Below, piece by piece: positions 8,644 through 18,787 of a stretch of DNA of 20,425 nt; the stretch's first letter is position 1; the number at the start of each line of letters is the position of its first letter. The DNA comes from an uncultured Mycoplasmataceae bacterium. GTDB lineage: Bacteria; Bacillota_I; Bacilli_A; Mycoplasmatales; Mycoplasmoidaceae. The position numbers and the translations under genes were made by a program. The stretch is from NCBI GenBank assembly GCA_900316595.1, contig ONDN01000019.1, positions 1 through 20,425 on the forward strand, read 5' to 3'. A model generated the notes under the pieces. That model was not told the DNA's origin and made no database searches. It saw only the letters and a list, made by a program, of their open reading frames with translations.

Positions 8644-9408
8644 TTACTCCTTTATAATAGATATACAAATTTCATTATTTCCTTGATTTTGTGAAATAGT
8701 AATTTTACCATATCTTACTAAATCTAAAATTGCCAAAAATGTTGTTACAATAAATTGCTGCGTAATTTTTATTGGATCAATTTGTGATAAATATTCACTA
8801 AAACTAATAGTTTTTGATTTATATTTTTTTAAAAATTCCCATAATTCTTCTTCAATATCTTGAATAGATAATTCTTGCACAAGAATTTTTCTTTGAACAA
8901 GAGCTGACATTTTATATTTACCAATGGCATCTATTAAAGCTTTTGAAATTTTATCAAGTTCAATTTTATTAGGTAAAACTTCTTTAATTAAATCATTAGG
9001 TTCATAAGCCTTAGCATCATTAGTTTGTTTAACTAACATTTGTTTTCTTAATTCATGTTTAGTTTGTAAATGACTGACAACCTCTTTATATTTGCGATAT
9101 TGAATAATTCTTTGAATAAATTTATCACGTTCATATTCAAAAGAACTATCATCGATTATTCCATTTTCACTAGGGATTAATTTCTTTGATTTTAATGAAA
9201 TTAAATAAGCACTCATTTCAAGATATTCACTAGCTAACTCAATATTGATAGTGTTTATTTGTGATTTTATATAATCAAGAAATTGACTTGCTAGTGTAGC
9301 AATATCAAGATTCAAAATGTCCATTTTCTTTTCACGAATTAAAGTGTCAAGTAAATCTAATGGACCTTCAAAATCTTTCAATTTAAGATTTAAATCATTA
9401 TTGTCCAT
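8644..9408 (-). CDS. scpA: Segregation and condensation protein ScpA
   Basis: A 254-residue kleisin. The N-terminal domain has the signature LKDFEGPLDLLDTLIREKKMD followed by DIATLASQFLDYI, which binds the SMC neck. The middle is a charged helical linker (residues ~90-170), and the C-terminal winged helix (about residue 180 on) includes KTISFSEYL and FLAILDLVRYGKI, which binds the SMC head. Together with ScpB and SMC it forms the condensin complex. The start overlaps the 3' end of folA by 11 bases. Confidence 0.93.
   Translation of the reverse strand: MDNNDLNLKLKDFEGPLDLLDTLIREKKMDILNLDIATLASQFLDYIKSQINTINIELASEYLEMSAYLISLKSKKLIPSENGIIDDSSFEYERDKFIQRIIQYRKYKEVVSHLQTKHELRKQMLVKQTNDAKAYEPNDLIKEVLPNKIELDKISKALIDAIGKYKMSALVQRKILVQELSIQDIEEELWEFLKKYKSKTISFSEYLSQIDPIKITQQFIVTTFLAILDLVRYGKITISQNQGNNEICISIIKE
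8647..8653 (-). promoter_or_regulatory. scpB: Ribosome binding site of scpB
   Basis: AAAGGAG on the minus strand ends four bases before the scpB ATG and lies in the last codons of scpA. It is one of the few clear Shine-Dalgarno sequences in the window, so scpB translation is probably less dependent on coupling than that of its neighbours. Confidence 0.7.
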
Positions 9409-9871
9409 TGTTTATTCTCTTGTAATAGTTAATAACAAACTCATCGTGTTTTACTTGTTTGTATTTTTCAAAATCTAGTAAATCAAAATGCATAAAAACA
9501 TTACAGTTATATGATTTTTTTAATGTGGAGATAATAAGTTCATCAGCATAGGGATAGAATAATTTGTAGATTGTTTTACCGCCAATTATGAACACATTTT
9601 TATCTTTAGCAAAATTAATTACTTCTTTAAAATCATTAAAAACTTTTACGCCTCCAGGTGCAATAAAATTTTTATCTAGTGTAACAACTATATTTTGTCT
9701 ATTTGGTAATGGTTTAGAACCTCATGAAGCAAAAGTTTTTTCACCGCAAACAACAATATTGTTCAAAGTTGTAGAACGGAAGTGATTCATTTCATCCTTT
9801 ATTGATCAAGGCAAATTATTATCAATACCAATACCATGATTTATATCTTCACATCAAATCATTTTAATCAT
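9398..9871 (-). CDS. folA: Dihydrofolate reductase
   Basis: A 157-residue protein with TGA codons read as Trp. It starts MIKMIWCED and shows GIGIDNNLPW (residues 13-22) with the catalytic acid at Glu27, the NADPH loop VVCGEKTF, the NRQNIVVT strand, and FIIGGKTIY with the Gly-Gly pair that closes the cofactor site. The reaction is 7,8-dihydrofolate + NADPH to tetrahydrofolate. It follows thyA by one base, which makes biochemical sense because thymidylate synthase produces dihydrofolate. An internal ATG at 9862 is a possible start three codons later. It overlaps scpA by 11 bases. Confidence 0.93.
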
Positions 9872-9872
9872 A

Positions 9873-10739
9873 TTAAACTGCCACCTCGGCTTTAATTGCT
9901 GGTTCAGGATCATAATCAACAATTTCAAAATCATCGATTTCAAAATCTTCAATTCTTTCAGGAATCCTTTTAATTATTAATTTAGGTAATTTTTTGGGAG
10001 TACGTTGTAATTGTGTTTTAACTTGTTCAATATGATTTATATAAATATGTAAGTCACCAAATGTATGAATAAATTTGCCTGGTTTTAAACCAGTATATTT
10101 AGCAATGATATAAGTCAATAGTGAATATGAGGCAATATTGAATGGTACACCTAGAAATACATCCGCAGATCTTTGATATAGTTGACAAGATAATTTTCCA
10201 TCTTGTACATAGAATTGGAATAGCGAATGGCATGGAGGCAAAGCCATTTTACTTACATCATTAGGATTCCATGCACTAACAATTAATCTTCTTGAATCTG
10301 GATTAGTTTTAATTTCATTAATAACTCATTTTAATTGGTCATAACCATTAAAATTACGTCATTGCTTACCATATACAGGACCTAGATTACCATATTTCTT
10401 AGCAAATTCAGGATCTTCTTTAATTTTTTTAGCAAATTCTTGTAAGCTTTCACCTTGATAATTTGGTGATTTTTTGTAAGTATCATATGGTCAATCGTTT
10501 CAAATGTTGCAATTATTATCAACTAAATATTTAATATTAGTGTCACCCTTTATAAATCATAAAAGTTCAGCAATGATTGCTTTATAATTTACTTTCTTTG
10601 TAGTTAGAAGTGGGAAATATTCAGAAATATCATATGAAGTTTGATATCCGAATGTTGAAATAGTATCAATGCCTGTACGATTATGTTTTAATTTACCATT
10701 TGTAAGTATGTATTGTAATAATGTTAAATATTGCTTCAT
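9873..10739 (-). CDS. thyA: Thymidylate synthase ThyA
   Basis: A 288-residue protein interrupted by several TGA codons that read as Trp. Motifs: HNRTGIDT for phosphate binding near residue 20, PLLTTKKV, LLWFIKGDTNIKYL, GPVYGKQWR, the catalytic Cys170 in LPPCHS, QRSADVFLGVPFNIASY for dUMP and folate contacts, and HTFGDLHIYINH. It converts dUMP to dTMP using methylene-tetrahydrofolate. Length fits between the E. coli (264) and Lactobacillus (316) forms. The ATG shares one base with the plsC stop (TAATG), so translation is likely coupled, and folA follows after one base. Confidence 0.95.
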
Positions 10740-11581
10740 TAATAACGAGTTCCTTTTGCTGGTTCATCTTTTTGTTCAAATACATGCGGACGTTTTTTAT
10801 TGTCTTTAATTAGATTAAACATTCTCATATATTCATTAGAAATAATATCATGTGCTTGAGTTACAGTAAAATTAATGTTAATATTTGCATATTCTTGAGG
10901 TTTAATTTGTTTCATAAAACTAACATAAGCTATTTTGCTTTTATTTTTATATCCATATTTTTTAGATTCTTTATTTTTATCAGTTAATCCAGCAATAGCA
11001 ACAGGAATGATTGGGACTAATGAATTATATGCAATTCTAAAGCTTCCAATATGAAAATCAATAATTGTTTCGGGGTTATAATTTCTTGTACCTTCAGGAA
11101 AAATGATGATAGAACGTTTATCGGTTTTAAAATTTATTTCATTATTGAATACAAGGAATGTACTGCGAAAATTGTTACGGTCAATGAATATTGTGTCAAT
11201 AAGTTTTAACAGATATGCTAGGAGTGAATTGTTAGATAATTCTTGTTTTGCAACAAATCGAAAATATGGGATTTTTGTATTTTCATATAAAATTTTAAAA
11301 AGAACAATAGGATCCATATTTGATTTATGGTTAGCAACATAAAATGCAGGTACATTTGGAATGTTAATACTACCTTGAGATTGAATTTTATACCTTTTGA
11401 TAAAAAGAAATTTCTTAGCTAATTTATAAATTGTTCGATATCGAATTTCAATTGGCATTGATTCAGGATTGACTAAGTATTTTTTAGATTTACCCTTAGC
11501 TAAACTTGCGCTTATTAAAAAAGCTAAAGAAACTCATGGAATTGCAATTAATCAACCAATAAATCTGAAGAATTTACCCAT
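10739..11581 (-). CDS. plsC: 1-acyl-sn-glycerol-3-phosphate acyltransferase PlsC
   Basis: A 280-residue protein when the in-frame region upstream of 11458 is included, with Trp-TGA at 11552 and 11534. This gives MGKFFRFIGW and a hydrophobic N-terminal segment (residues ~5-30), as expected for a membrane-bound acyltransferase; starting at 11458 would remove it. The catalytic HX4D motif is His85-Asp90 in NHKSNMDP and the substrate motif FPEGTR is at 161-166. It acylates lysophosphatidate to phosphatidate. Fatty acids would come from the host, partly through DegV/FakB proteins. The stop shares a base with the thyA start. Confidence 0.9.
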
Positions 11582-11594
11582 ATGAATATATTTT

Positions 11595-11612
11595 AATAAT
11601 ATTTATATTATT
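11595..11612. repeat. AT-only inverted repeat between pth and plsC
   Basis: AATAATAT and ATATTATT flank two T in the 29-base gap and touch the pth stop codon. The stem is A/T only and has no T-run after it, so it is weak as a terminator. It could hold a secondary promoter for plsC. This is the largest gap in the nine-gene run. Confidence 0.3.
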
Positions 11613-12177
11613 AATGATTATATTTATTCATTATTCTATCAAAATCTACATCATTGACAAAATCATCAATAATTTTAATTACATTATCAGTACATGAACT
11701 TATTTTTGTTAATTCATCATTAGTGAATTTGCTAAGCACATAGTTAATAACTTGGCTTTTATCATTTGGTTTACCAATACCAACACGCACACGTTTAATA
11801 TCTTCGGTACCAAGTAATTCAATGATATTTTTAATACCATTGTGGCCACCACTACTACCTTTTAATCTAATACGGATATTACCTAAATCAGTATCTAAAT
11901 CATCAGCAATAATTAATATATCTTTGTGATCTATTTTATAGAAGTTAGCAATTTGTTGAACAAATTGTCCAGATAAGTTCATGTATGTATATGGTTTAGC
12001 AATAATGAATTGTTCACCATTTTTATTATTAATTTTCTTAAATCAACCATTGAATTTATTTTCGTCAAGAAATGTATTATTTTTTTTAAGTCATGCATCA
12101 ACAATCATAAAGCCAACATTATGCTTGGTATTATCATATTGATTTGGAAAATTCCCTAACCCAACAACCAGTTTCAT
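11611..12177 (-). CDS. pth: Peptidyl-tRNA hydrolase
   Basis: A 188-residue protein with Trp-TGA codons in its N-terminal third. It begins MKLVVGLGNFPNQYDNTKHNVGF, with catalytic His19 after the LVVGLGNP-like loop. Further motifs are KPYTYMNLSG, with the conserved Asn, and then DDLDTDLGNIRIRLKGSSGGHNGIKNI, which holds the catalytic Asp and the Gly/His loop, and RVRVGIGKP. It frees tRNA from peptidyl-tRNA that drops off ribosomes. The start shares one base with the stop of the upstream membrane-protein gene (TAATG). Confidence 0.95.
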
Positions 12178-12824
12178 TAAATTTTCTTATCTAGTTTTCT
12201 AATTTTCTTTGCTTTGGAAATGTAATAGTAAGCTATATATGCAATACATCCTAAATAAACTAAAATCATTTCAAATAGGATAAACAAACCACCAAGGGTT
12301 AAAACAGTGTTATTATTATTTCTAATCAATCGCATTCATGAAATATAAAATTCTGAGCTAGAAGTATATTTTGGTTTGCAAGATGCTCCTAATAGTAGCA
12401 TGATTAAAATTGCAACAAATAATGCAATTAAAATTTTTGGAACATAACTTAGCGAAACTTTATTATGTAAAATTAGATTACCAATAAACTGAGCAATGTA
12501 CAATGTAAATCATAAACAATCAAGAATAATAACAATAATAGCAAATGTTGATAAATTTGGAATAGCTTCCACAGATATAGTTTGATGTCAGAATCCAAGT
12601 CATCAATTTGAATTATCTTTAGTAGATGCTCCAAATAAAGCGATGATAGTTATTAAATAAAGTGTTGCCCCAATTATTACATTAGCGTATGTCAATCTTG
12701 TAAAAATTTGACAAATTTTCATTTTCTTCACTACATTAGCATTAACAATAGTCCCACTGTTTGAATGTTCGACACGAGAAGTGTTTAATCTTTTTGTATT
12801 ATTCACTTTAGTTGTATTAGCCAT
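12177..12824 (-). CDS. Four-helix membrane protein of unknown function
   Basis: A 215-residue protein with consecutive TGA-TGA (Trp-Trp, 12600-12605) and further Trp-TGA codons. The N-terminal ~35 residues are polar (Asn/Thr/Ser/Lys-rich) and probably cytoplasmic. Four hydrophobic segments follow, near residues 40-62, 85-110, 122-142 and 162-190, and then a short basic tail ending RKLDKKI. No enzyme motif, signal peptide or lipobox was recognised, and I cannot assign a family. It lies two bases after adhE and is fused by TAATG to pth, so it is co-expressed with both. That position alone does not show a function. Confidence 0.8.
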
Positions 12825-12826
12825 AA

Positions 12827-15454
12827 TTATTTAGGTTTTTTATTTTTGTCTTGTTCTTTTAAACTATTAATTTTATTACCGTAGTGAGCATCAATAAATA
12901 ATTGTTTTAATTCATTTACACGAGGTAAACGAGGGTTTGCTCCTGTGCATTGATCATCAAAAGCTTCAATTGACATTTTATCAAGAATCTTCTCAAAGTC
13001 AGCATCATTAACACCATATTCCTTTGTTGATTTTCAAAGTTTTACTGATGCAAATAGCTTTTGAACTTCTTTAATTAGGTTATCAATTTTTTGTGTTTGA
13101 TCTTTACCTTTTATACCCAATTCATCAGCAATCTCACAATATTTTTCTCTTACATCATTGTATTTAAATTGAGGTCAATACATTTGTTTTTCATTTTCGA
13201 ATTTTGCTGCATTATATCGCATTACATATGGTAAATATATTGCATTAGCAGCCCCATGCATTACACCAAAATGTCCACCAATTTTGTGTGATAATGAGTG
13301 AACTACACCAAGATATGCATTACCAAATGCGATACCAGCAATAGTTGCAGCATGGGCAATAGCTTCTCTTGCTTCTTTATCTGTAGTTCCGTGTTCATAA
13401 GCACGTTTTAAATATTTAAAAATCAATTTAATACCTTGAATTGAGTATGGTCTTGTAAATTCAGTAGCAAGAATAGATACATATGACTCAAAGCAATGGC
13501 TCAATGCATCTGCAGCTGTAACAGCTGTCATTCTTGGAGGTAATGACATCATAAATTGTGCGTCAATAATTGCAATATTTGGTACAAGTGCATAATCAGC
13601 TAGTGAGTATTTAATATGTGTTTTCTCATCAGTAATAATTGCAAATGGAGTTACTTCAGATCCAGTACCAGCAGTTGTTGGAATGCAAACTAATTGCACT
13701 TTCTTTGGTGTTGGGAACTTAACAATACGCTTACGAATATCTATAAATCTTATTGCTAGATCTGCAAATTTAACATTTGGATATTCATTGTAGAACCACA
13801 TCATTTTAGCAGCATCAAGAGAACTACCACCACCAAAAGCAATTATTGCCTCTGGTTGGAATTCTGAAATTTCTTTTGCACCTTTATATGTTGTAGCACA
13901 TGATGGATTTGGTTCAACATTAGTAAATGTTTTTATTTTCATTCCATATTTTTCAAGAATATGGGTAATCTTTTGACCAAACATTCCCCAAATGAAATTA
14001 TCAGAAACGATAAATACTTTTTTAACACCATCATCTCTTAAATCTTTTAAACCTTCTTCAATACATCCATACTTAAAATATACCTTGTTTGGTATACGCA
14101 TTCACAACATATTTTCTCTTCTCATAGCTACCTGCTTTACATCTAATAAATTTTCTGGTCCAATATTTTGACTTGTCGCATTACCACCGACTGAACCACA
14201 TCCGATAGTAAATGTAGGCAATAATTTAAAGTTATAAAAATCACCAACACCGCCTAATGATGACGGAGAGTTAATTATTAATCTTCCAGTATTAGCATTA
14301 TTACTAAATTTAACAACTTTATCAGCACCTGCTAATTCATCACAAAATAAAGATGAGGTGTGTCCAGGACCGAGTCTTAATAATTCTTTTTGAATTCTTA
14401 AAGCATCATCAAAATTTTTAGCTTTATATAAAGAAACAAAGTCTGATAGTTTTTCATGAGATAATGGGTTTTTAGCTGTATAATCATTTGTTACTACAAC
14501 CAACATCTTAGCTCATTTAGGAACTTTAATACCAAAAAGTTTTCCTAAGTCTTGTGCATTTTGACCAACCATTCCTGGATTTAAAATATGCGCACCATTT
14601 TTAATTAAAAACATTTTGTCTGCAATTTTTTTAATATCTTTTTGGTTTGTAATTACATAAGCTTGTTGATTTGTAAATTCATTAACTACCTTGTCATAGA
14701 TATTACTTAATGCAATAACAGAGTTTTCAGTTGCACAAATCATACCATTATCAAATGTATTAGATTGGATTATTGAAGCTATTGCCATTCTAATATCAGC
14801 TGTAGTGTCAATAATTGCTGGACAATTGCCAGGACCAACACCAATAGCTGGTTTGCCTGATGAGTATGCAGCTTTAACTAAACCACTACCACCTGTTGCT
14901 AAAATTAAGTCACATTGATGCATCAATTCACTAGTATCTTCCATTGAAGAATTATTAGGTAATCAAGAAATAATACCCTTTGGTGCTCCAGCAGCTACTG
15001 CAGCATCATGAATTATTTGTGCAGCTTTAACAGTACAGTTATAGGCACGTGGATGTGGAGAGATAATAATTCCATTACGCGTTTTTAAACATATTAAAAT
15101 TTTATAGATTGCTGTTGAAGTTGGATTGGTTGTAGGAATAATACCAGCAATTACACCTTTAGGTACTAATATTTTTTTATATCCAGAAGGAATATCTTCA
15201 TCAACAACACCACATGTTTTCATGTATTTATATTTGTTGTAAATATATTCAGCAGCAAAATTATTTTTAATAATTTTATCTTCCAAAACTCCCATTTTAG
15301 TTTCAGCGATAGCCATTTGTGCTAATGGAATTCTTTGTTCATTAGCAGCCTTTGCAGCCATATAGAATATATGATCTACTTGTTCTTGTGAGAAAGTTGC
15401 AAATTTTTGTTGTGCATTCCTTACAGAATCAACAATTTTTCTTATGTTTAACAT
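12827..15454 (-). CDS. adhE: Bifunctional aldehyde-alcohol dehydrogenase AdhE
   Basis: An 875-residue protein, the normal AdhE length, assembled from one frame with Trp-TGA codons at 14963, 14513 (two near there) and 14102. Residues 1-~440 form the CoA-acylating aldehyde dehydrogenase: ATGGSGLVKAAYSSGKPAIGVG and the catalytic Cys240 in GMICATE. Residues ~452-875 form the iron alcohol dehydrogenase: GGGSS (541-545), PTTAGTGSE, and predicted Fe2+ ligands Asp649, His653, His719 and His733. It reduces acetyl-CoA to ethanol and recycles two NADH; AdhE often forms helical filaments (spirosomes). First gene of a nine-gene run with its own promoter. The conserved residues look intact. Confidence 0.96.
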
Positions 15455-15463
15455 AATGTAGTT

Positions 15464-15469
15464 ATTATA
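15464..15469 (-). promoter_or_regulatory. adhE: -10 box of the adhE operon
   Basis: TATAAT on the minus strand ends nine bases before the adhE ATG. No clear -35 was seen; that region overlaps the trxA terminator. The predicted leader is only a few bases and there is no Shine-Dalgarno sequence. Confidence 0.6.
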
Positions 15470-15479
15470 TAAAATTTAT

Positions 15480-15505
15480 AAAAACAAGATAATTTACATT
15501 ATCTT
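15480..15505 (-). terminator. Intrinsic terminator after trxA
   Basis: On the minus strand AAGATAAT (15505-15498), loop GTAA and ATTATCTT (15493-15486) form an eight-pair stem followed by GTTTTT. The stem includes the trxA stop codon, so the terminator overlaps the coding end. Confidence 0.75.
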
Positions 15506-15816
15506 AAAAATTCAGTTATTAAGTTTTTAATTTCTTGTGTATTTTTATAACCAACAAACATGTTGAATGGTTTACCATCTTTAAAAAATATGACTGTTGG
15601 TATTGATTGAATATTTAATTTTCTAGCTAATGTTGATTCACGGTCAACATTAACTTTAAAAAAATTAATATTTTGGTATTGATCAGAAACTTGATCTAAT
15701 ATTGGTGAGAGCATTTTGCATGGTCCACATCAATCAGCATAAAAATCAATAATAACATATTTGTTTGTTTTTATTGCTTGTTCGTAATTGACAGTGATTA
15801 ATTCATTTATTGGCAT
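15499..15816 (-). CDS. trxA: Thioredoxin
   Basis: A 105-residue protein, standard thioredoxin size. The active site is WCGPC with Cys30 and Cys33, and the Trp before it is coded by TGA. The cis-Pro loop is IQSIPTVIFF and the C-terminal helix is GYKNTQEIKNLITEFL. It reduces protein disulfides and in mollicutes works with thioredoxin reductase, for example to support ribonucleotide reductase; that partner is not in this window. The ATG follows the topA stop with no spacer, so translation is probably coupled. Confidence 0.95.
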
Positions 15817-17937
15817 TTATTTTTTATCTTTTAGATTTTTTTCAAAAACAGCTTTTTCTACTTTAATATCTGGAACTTTATTCTCAGCAATAGCAATTTC
15901 AATGGATTTTATCATTTTGCTATTAGTTTTCATTATAAAGTTACATTTAGGGTAATTACTACATCCAACAAATTTTCTTTTACGTTTATTTAATTTAAGT
16001 ACTAAGTCACCACCACATTCTGGACATTTTAGGCCAGTTTTCTTTGGCTGAATTGCATTTGGGAATTCATTGTATTTACATTTTGGGAAGTTAATACAGC
16101 CAATGAAGCGTAAACCTTTATCTTTAGTATATCGATATACTAAATCTCCACCACATTTAGGACATTTTCTACCAATATAAATGCTTTGATCAGGTGTTTT
16201 TTTAGACTTTTGAATAGATTTATTAAGTATTGGTTGAAATTTAAAAATTGGTTCCTTTCAATCAATTTTTCCATCAGCAATATCATCTAATTTATCTTCA
16301 AAATCTTTTGTAAATTCTTTATCCAAGATAAAATCAAAGTATTTGTCAAGGAATTTTACAACATCATTACCAAGTGGTAATATTTTATATGAATGGGATA
16401 CAAGTTCTGCATATCCACGTTCTATAGCCATGTTTGCCATTGAACGATATGTTGATGGTCTTCCCACACCAGCATTATCTAGTTCTTTAATTAGAGAAGC
16501 TTGTGTATATCTTGCAGGTGGTTCTGATGTATGCTTCTTAATGTTAATAGCTGTTATATCATCAATAGTTTCACCCAATAAATTGTCTGAAAGACATAAA
16601 TCTCTTGTTGATAATTCAAAATCATCTTGATAAACTTTCTTATACCCTGGTTCAATTAAAATACGAGAGTAAGTATAGAATTTGTTTCCATTGTTAATAA
16701 TACGGGCAATAGTATTTTCATACTGTGCAGGGGTCATAAAACTAGCAATAGTTCTGCATCAAATTAAGTTGTATAATTCGTATTCTTCTTTTCCAACTTT
16801 ATTTTTAATTGATTTTGGTGTGATAAATGGATCAATTACACGAATAGCCTCATGGGCATCTTGAACATTATTAGCTTTATCTTTTGTTGGTGCAGATTTG
16901 GGAAGTCTAAAATACTGAGGACCAAATTCTTTAGTAATAAATTTTTTTGCTTGTTCTACAAAATAAGATGAAACACGCACACTATCAGTACGTGGATAAC
17001 TAATTAATGCTACATATTCATTGTCAATTTTTACACCTTCATATAATTTTTGTGCAACAAATGTGGCTTGAGAAACACTCCATTTTAATTGGTTAATTGC
17101 ATCTTGTTGAAGTGTTGAAGTTTTATATGGGTCTTTTGGATTAGAACTATATCGTTTAGGTTTGTCAATTTTATAAATTTTAAAATTCTTTGTTAAATTT
17201 GCCTTTACTTTTTCAGCAGAAGCTAAATCAATGAAGTTAATACCGCTTCCTTCTTCATCTCCAGGATTTTCAACATTGATATTTTTGAGTGAAGGATTAA
17301 TTTTACGAAGAATTAATTTACCATATTTAGTAGAAACAGGATCTAATGTTCATCAATCTCTTGGTTTAAAATTATTAATCGCCTGTTCACGATCATAGAT
17401 CATTTTCAGAGCAACGGATTGAACTCTTCCAGCACTTCTACCACCAGTTTTGCTTCTTACTTCTTTAGATATTTTATATCCCACAAGTCGATCTAATAAT
17501 CTACGTGAAAACTGTGAATGAATTCAATTTTCATCAAGTTCTCGCGGATGTTTTAAAGCTTCTAGAATTGCTAATTTTGTGATTTCGTTAAAAGTAATAC
17601 GTTTACATTTTTTTTGATCTTTTTCTGGCAAAACACTATAAACATGTCAGGAAATAGCCTCACCTTCACGATCAGGGTCAGTTGCTAAATATATTTCATC
17701 TGCTTTACTTGCTGCTTGTTTAATATTACTTACAATCTTTGATTTAGGTTGTAATCCTTTTTTTACTGAAGGAATTATTCATTTTGGTTCTAGTGTTTTT
17801 TCATCAAAACCTAAATTGTTTGATGGTAAGTCACGAATATGTCCAATTGTGGCGATAATTGTAAAATTATCATCTTTTAAATATTTATTTATTGTTTCGA
17901 TTTTATTAGGTGACTCAATGATAAGCAGTTTGTTCAT
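15817..17937 (-). CDS. topA: DNA topoisomerase I
   Basis: A 706-residue type IA topoisomerase with several Trp-TGA codons. The Toprim domain starts MNKLLIIESPNK and has the metal motif DPDREGE at 87-93. The catalytic Tyr314 is in ALISYPRTDS. GRPSTYRSMANMAIERGYAEL marks the end of the core. Two C4 zinc ribbons follow, beginning at CPKCGG (592) and CPECGG (638), each closed by GC-x-NFPKC or GC-x-NYPKC. It relaxes negative supercoils. The gene lies downstream of a dprA-like gene, the same order as dprA-topA in Bacillus, and directly before trxA. Confidence 0.95.
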
Positions 17938-17951
17938 AAAGAATCTAATAA

Positions 17952-17957
17952 ATTATA
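17952..17957 (-). promoter_or_regulatory. topA: -10 box of topA
   Basis: TATAAT on the minus strand ends 14 bases before the topA ATG, in the 64-base gap after the dprA-like gene. The gap also holds TTAATGCCAT at 17966-17975, a word shared with the palindrome inside the dprA-like gene. No clear -35 or Shine-Dalgarno sequence was seen. Confidence 0.5.
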
Positions 17958-18001
17958 TAAAAGTATTAATGCCATAATGACATATCTATATATATTTTTA
18001 A

Positions 18002-18712
18002 TTAGTTTTTATTTATAAAAACTATTTTGAAATTTTGAAAATTCTTGATTTTTTTCAATTTTAGTCTTGAATTAGTGCTAATTTCTACAATTTTATTTGT
18101 ATACAAATAAATTTTTATGTTTTGATTGATTAAATACTCTTTTGTCTCATCATTTACAAATTTTGTATCATCAAAAAAAATTACAGGATTATTTGTTCCA
18201 TATAAAAATCTAGGTGATATTTTTTGATCATAACCATATGTTTCAGAAACAAAACAACATTGCTTTCAATTTATTGTTTTCATAAGTCCCTCATTGTTAA
18301 TAATTGACTCCATATTGTCAACATAAACAATAAAAGGGAGATTGTTTTTGATTAATAAATTTAAACTATCAGGATTTAAATTTTCATACCTAAAACATAA
18401 AACATAATCATTGTTTGCTAAAAACTTTAAACATTGGACATCTTCTTTGATAATTACTGATTCAATGCATATATGTTTTTTATCCATTAAATCAAAATTA
18501 CCGTGATAAAAAACAGCAAATGGTGGTTTATATACAGTTCTTAAATAGTAAGGGTATATATCATCTATTATTGTTATGTAATGGCATTTAATGCCATTAC
18601 ATAACTCATTTACTTGGTCATTATTTATCTGTTCTTTATTTTTTAGTGTGCAATAAACTTCATCCCAAATGAATTTGTGTTTTATTAGCATATAAATTAA
18701 TATTTTATTCAT
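18002..18712 (-). CDS. Degenerate DprA/Smf-like protein
   Basis: A 236-residue protein with a Trp-TGA at 18266; DprA is usually 280-370. YPYYLRTVYKPPFAVFYHGNFDL (~residues 52-74) strongly resembles the YP..L..IYDPP..LYYKGN block of DprA. After it, the GSR motif, the SGLA.GID motif and the SGSLIT motif of the Rossmann fold are absent, although strand-helix spacing can still be followed (FVSETYG where ISE.P is usual, and ETKEYLINQNIKIYLYT near the end). DprA loads RecA on incoming single-stranded DNA. This copy probably cannot bind as usual, so its job is unknown. The open frame and GGAGG before the ATG argue for expression. Its place upstream of topA fits dprA ancestry. Confidence 0.65.
18003..18024. 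repeat. Hairpin at the 3' end of the dprA-like gene
   Basis: TAGTTTTTA and TAAAAACTA form nine pairs around TTTA, overlapping the stop codon. On the gene's strand no T-run follows, so termination before topA is doubtful. Confidence 0.4.
18574..18604. repeat. Perfect 31-bp palindrome inside the dprA-like gene
   Basis: Two 15-base arms (18574-18588 and 18590-18604) are exact reverse complements around a single T at 18589; the centre reads GGCATTTAATGCC. It lies in coding sequence for about LCNGIKCHYI. The length and perfection are unusual for coding DNA in this window. Confidence 0.85.
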
Positions 18713-18716
18713 TATT

Positions 18717-18729
18717 CCTCCATAATATA
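18717..18729 (-). promoter_or_regulatory. -10 box and Shine-Dalgarno of the dprA-like gene
   Basis: On the minus strand TATATT (18729-18724) is followed by GGAGG (18721-18717), four bases before the ATG. The two are so close that a start about seven bases after the -10 box would cut into the ribosome site, so the true promoter may lie further upstream. The 75-base gap also serves the divergent alcohol dehydrogenase gene. Confidence 0.45.
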
Positions 18730-18787
18730 AAATGAAAAATTTAATGATTTTAAATGTTTATTGGGCAAAATAGATTAAAATAAAATT

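Noticed and set aside
11459..11581. plsC starting at the ATG at 11458
   Set aside because: The frame stays open upstream with Trp-TGA codons and adds the expected N-terminal membrane segment.
12827..15454. adhE, thyA, topA, pdeM and others as frameshifted or nonsense pseudogenes
   Set aside because: The breaks are all TGA in the same frame and often sit at conserved Trp positions. With UGA as Trp each gene is full length, so no decay is needed.
16343..16630. Plus-strand reading frame opposite topA
   Set aside because: It is antisense to a well-supported gene, with no motif, ribosome site or partner. The same holds for frames at 11103-11342 (+), 1312-1506 (-), 4888-5100 (-), 5914-6159 (-) and 19507-19692 (-).
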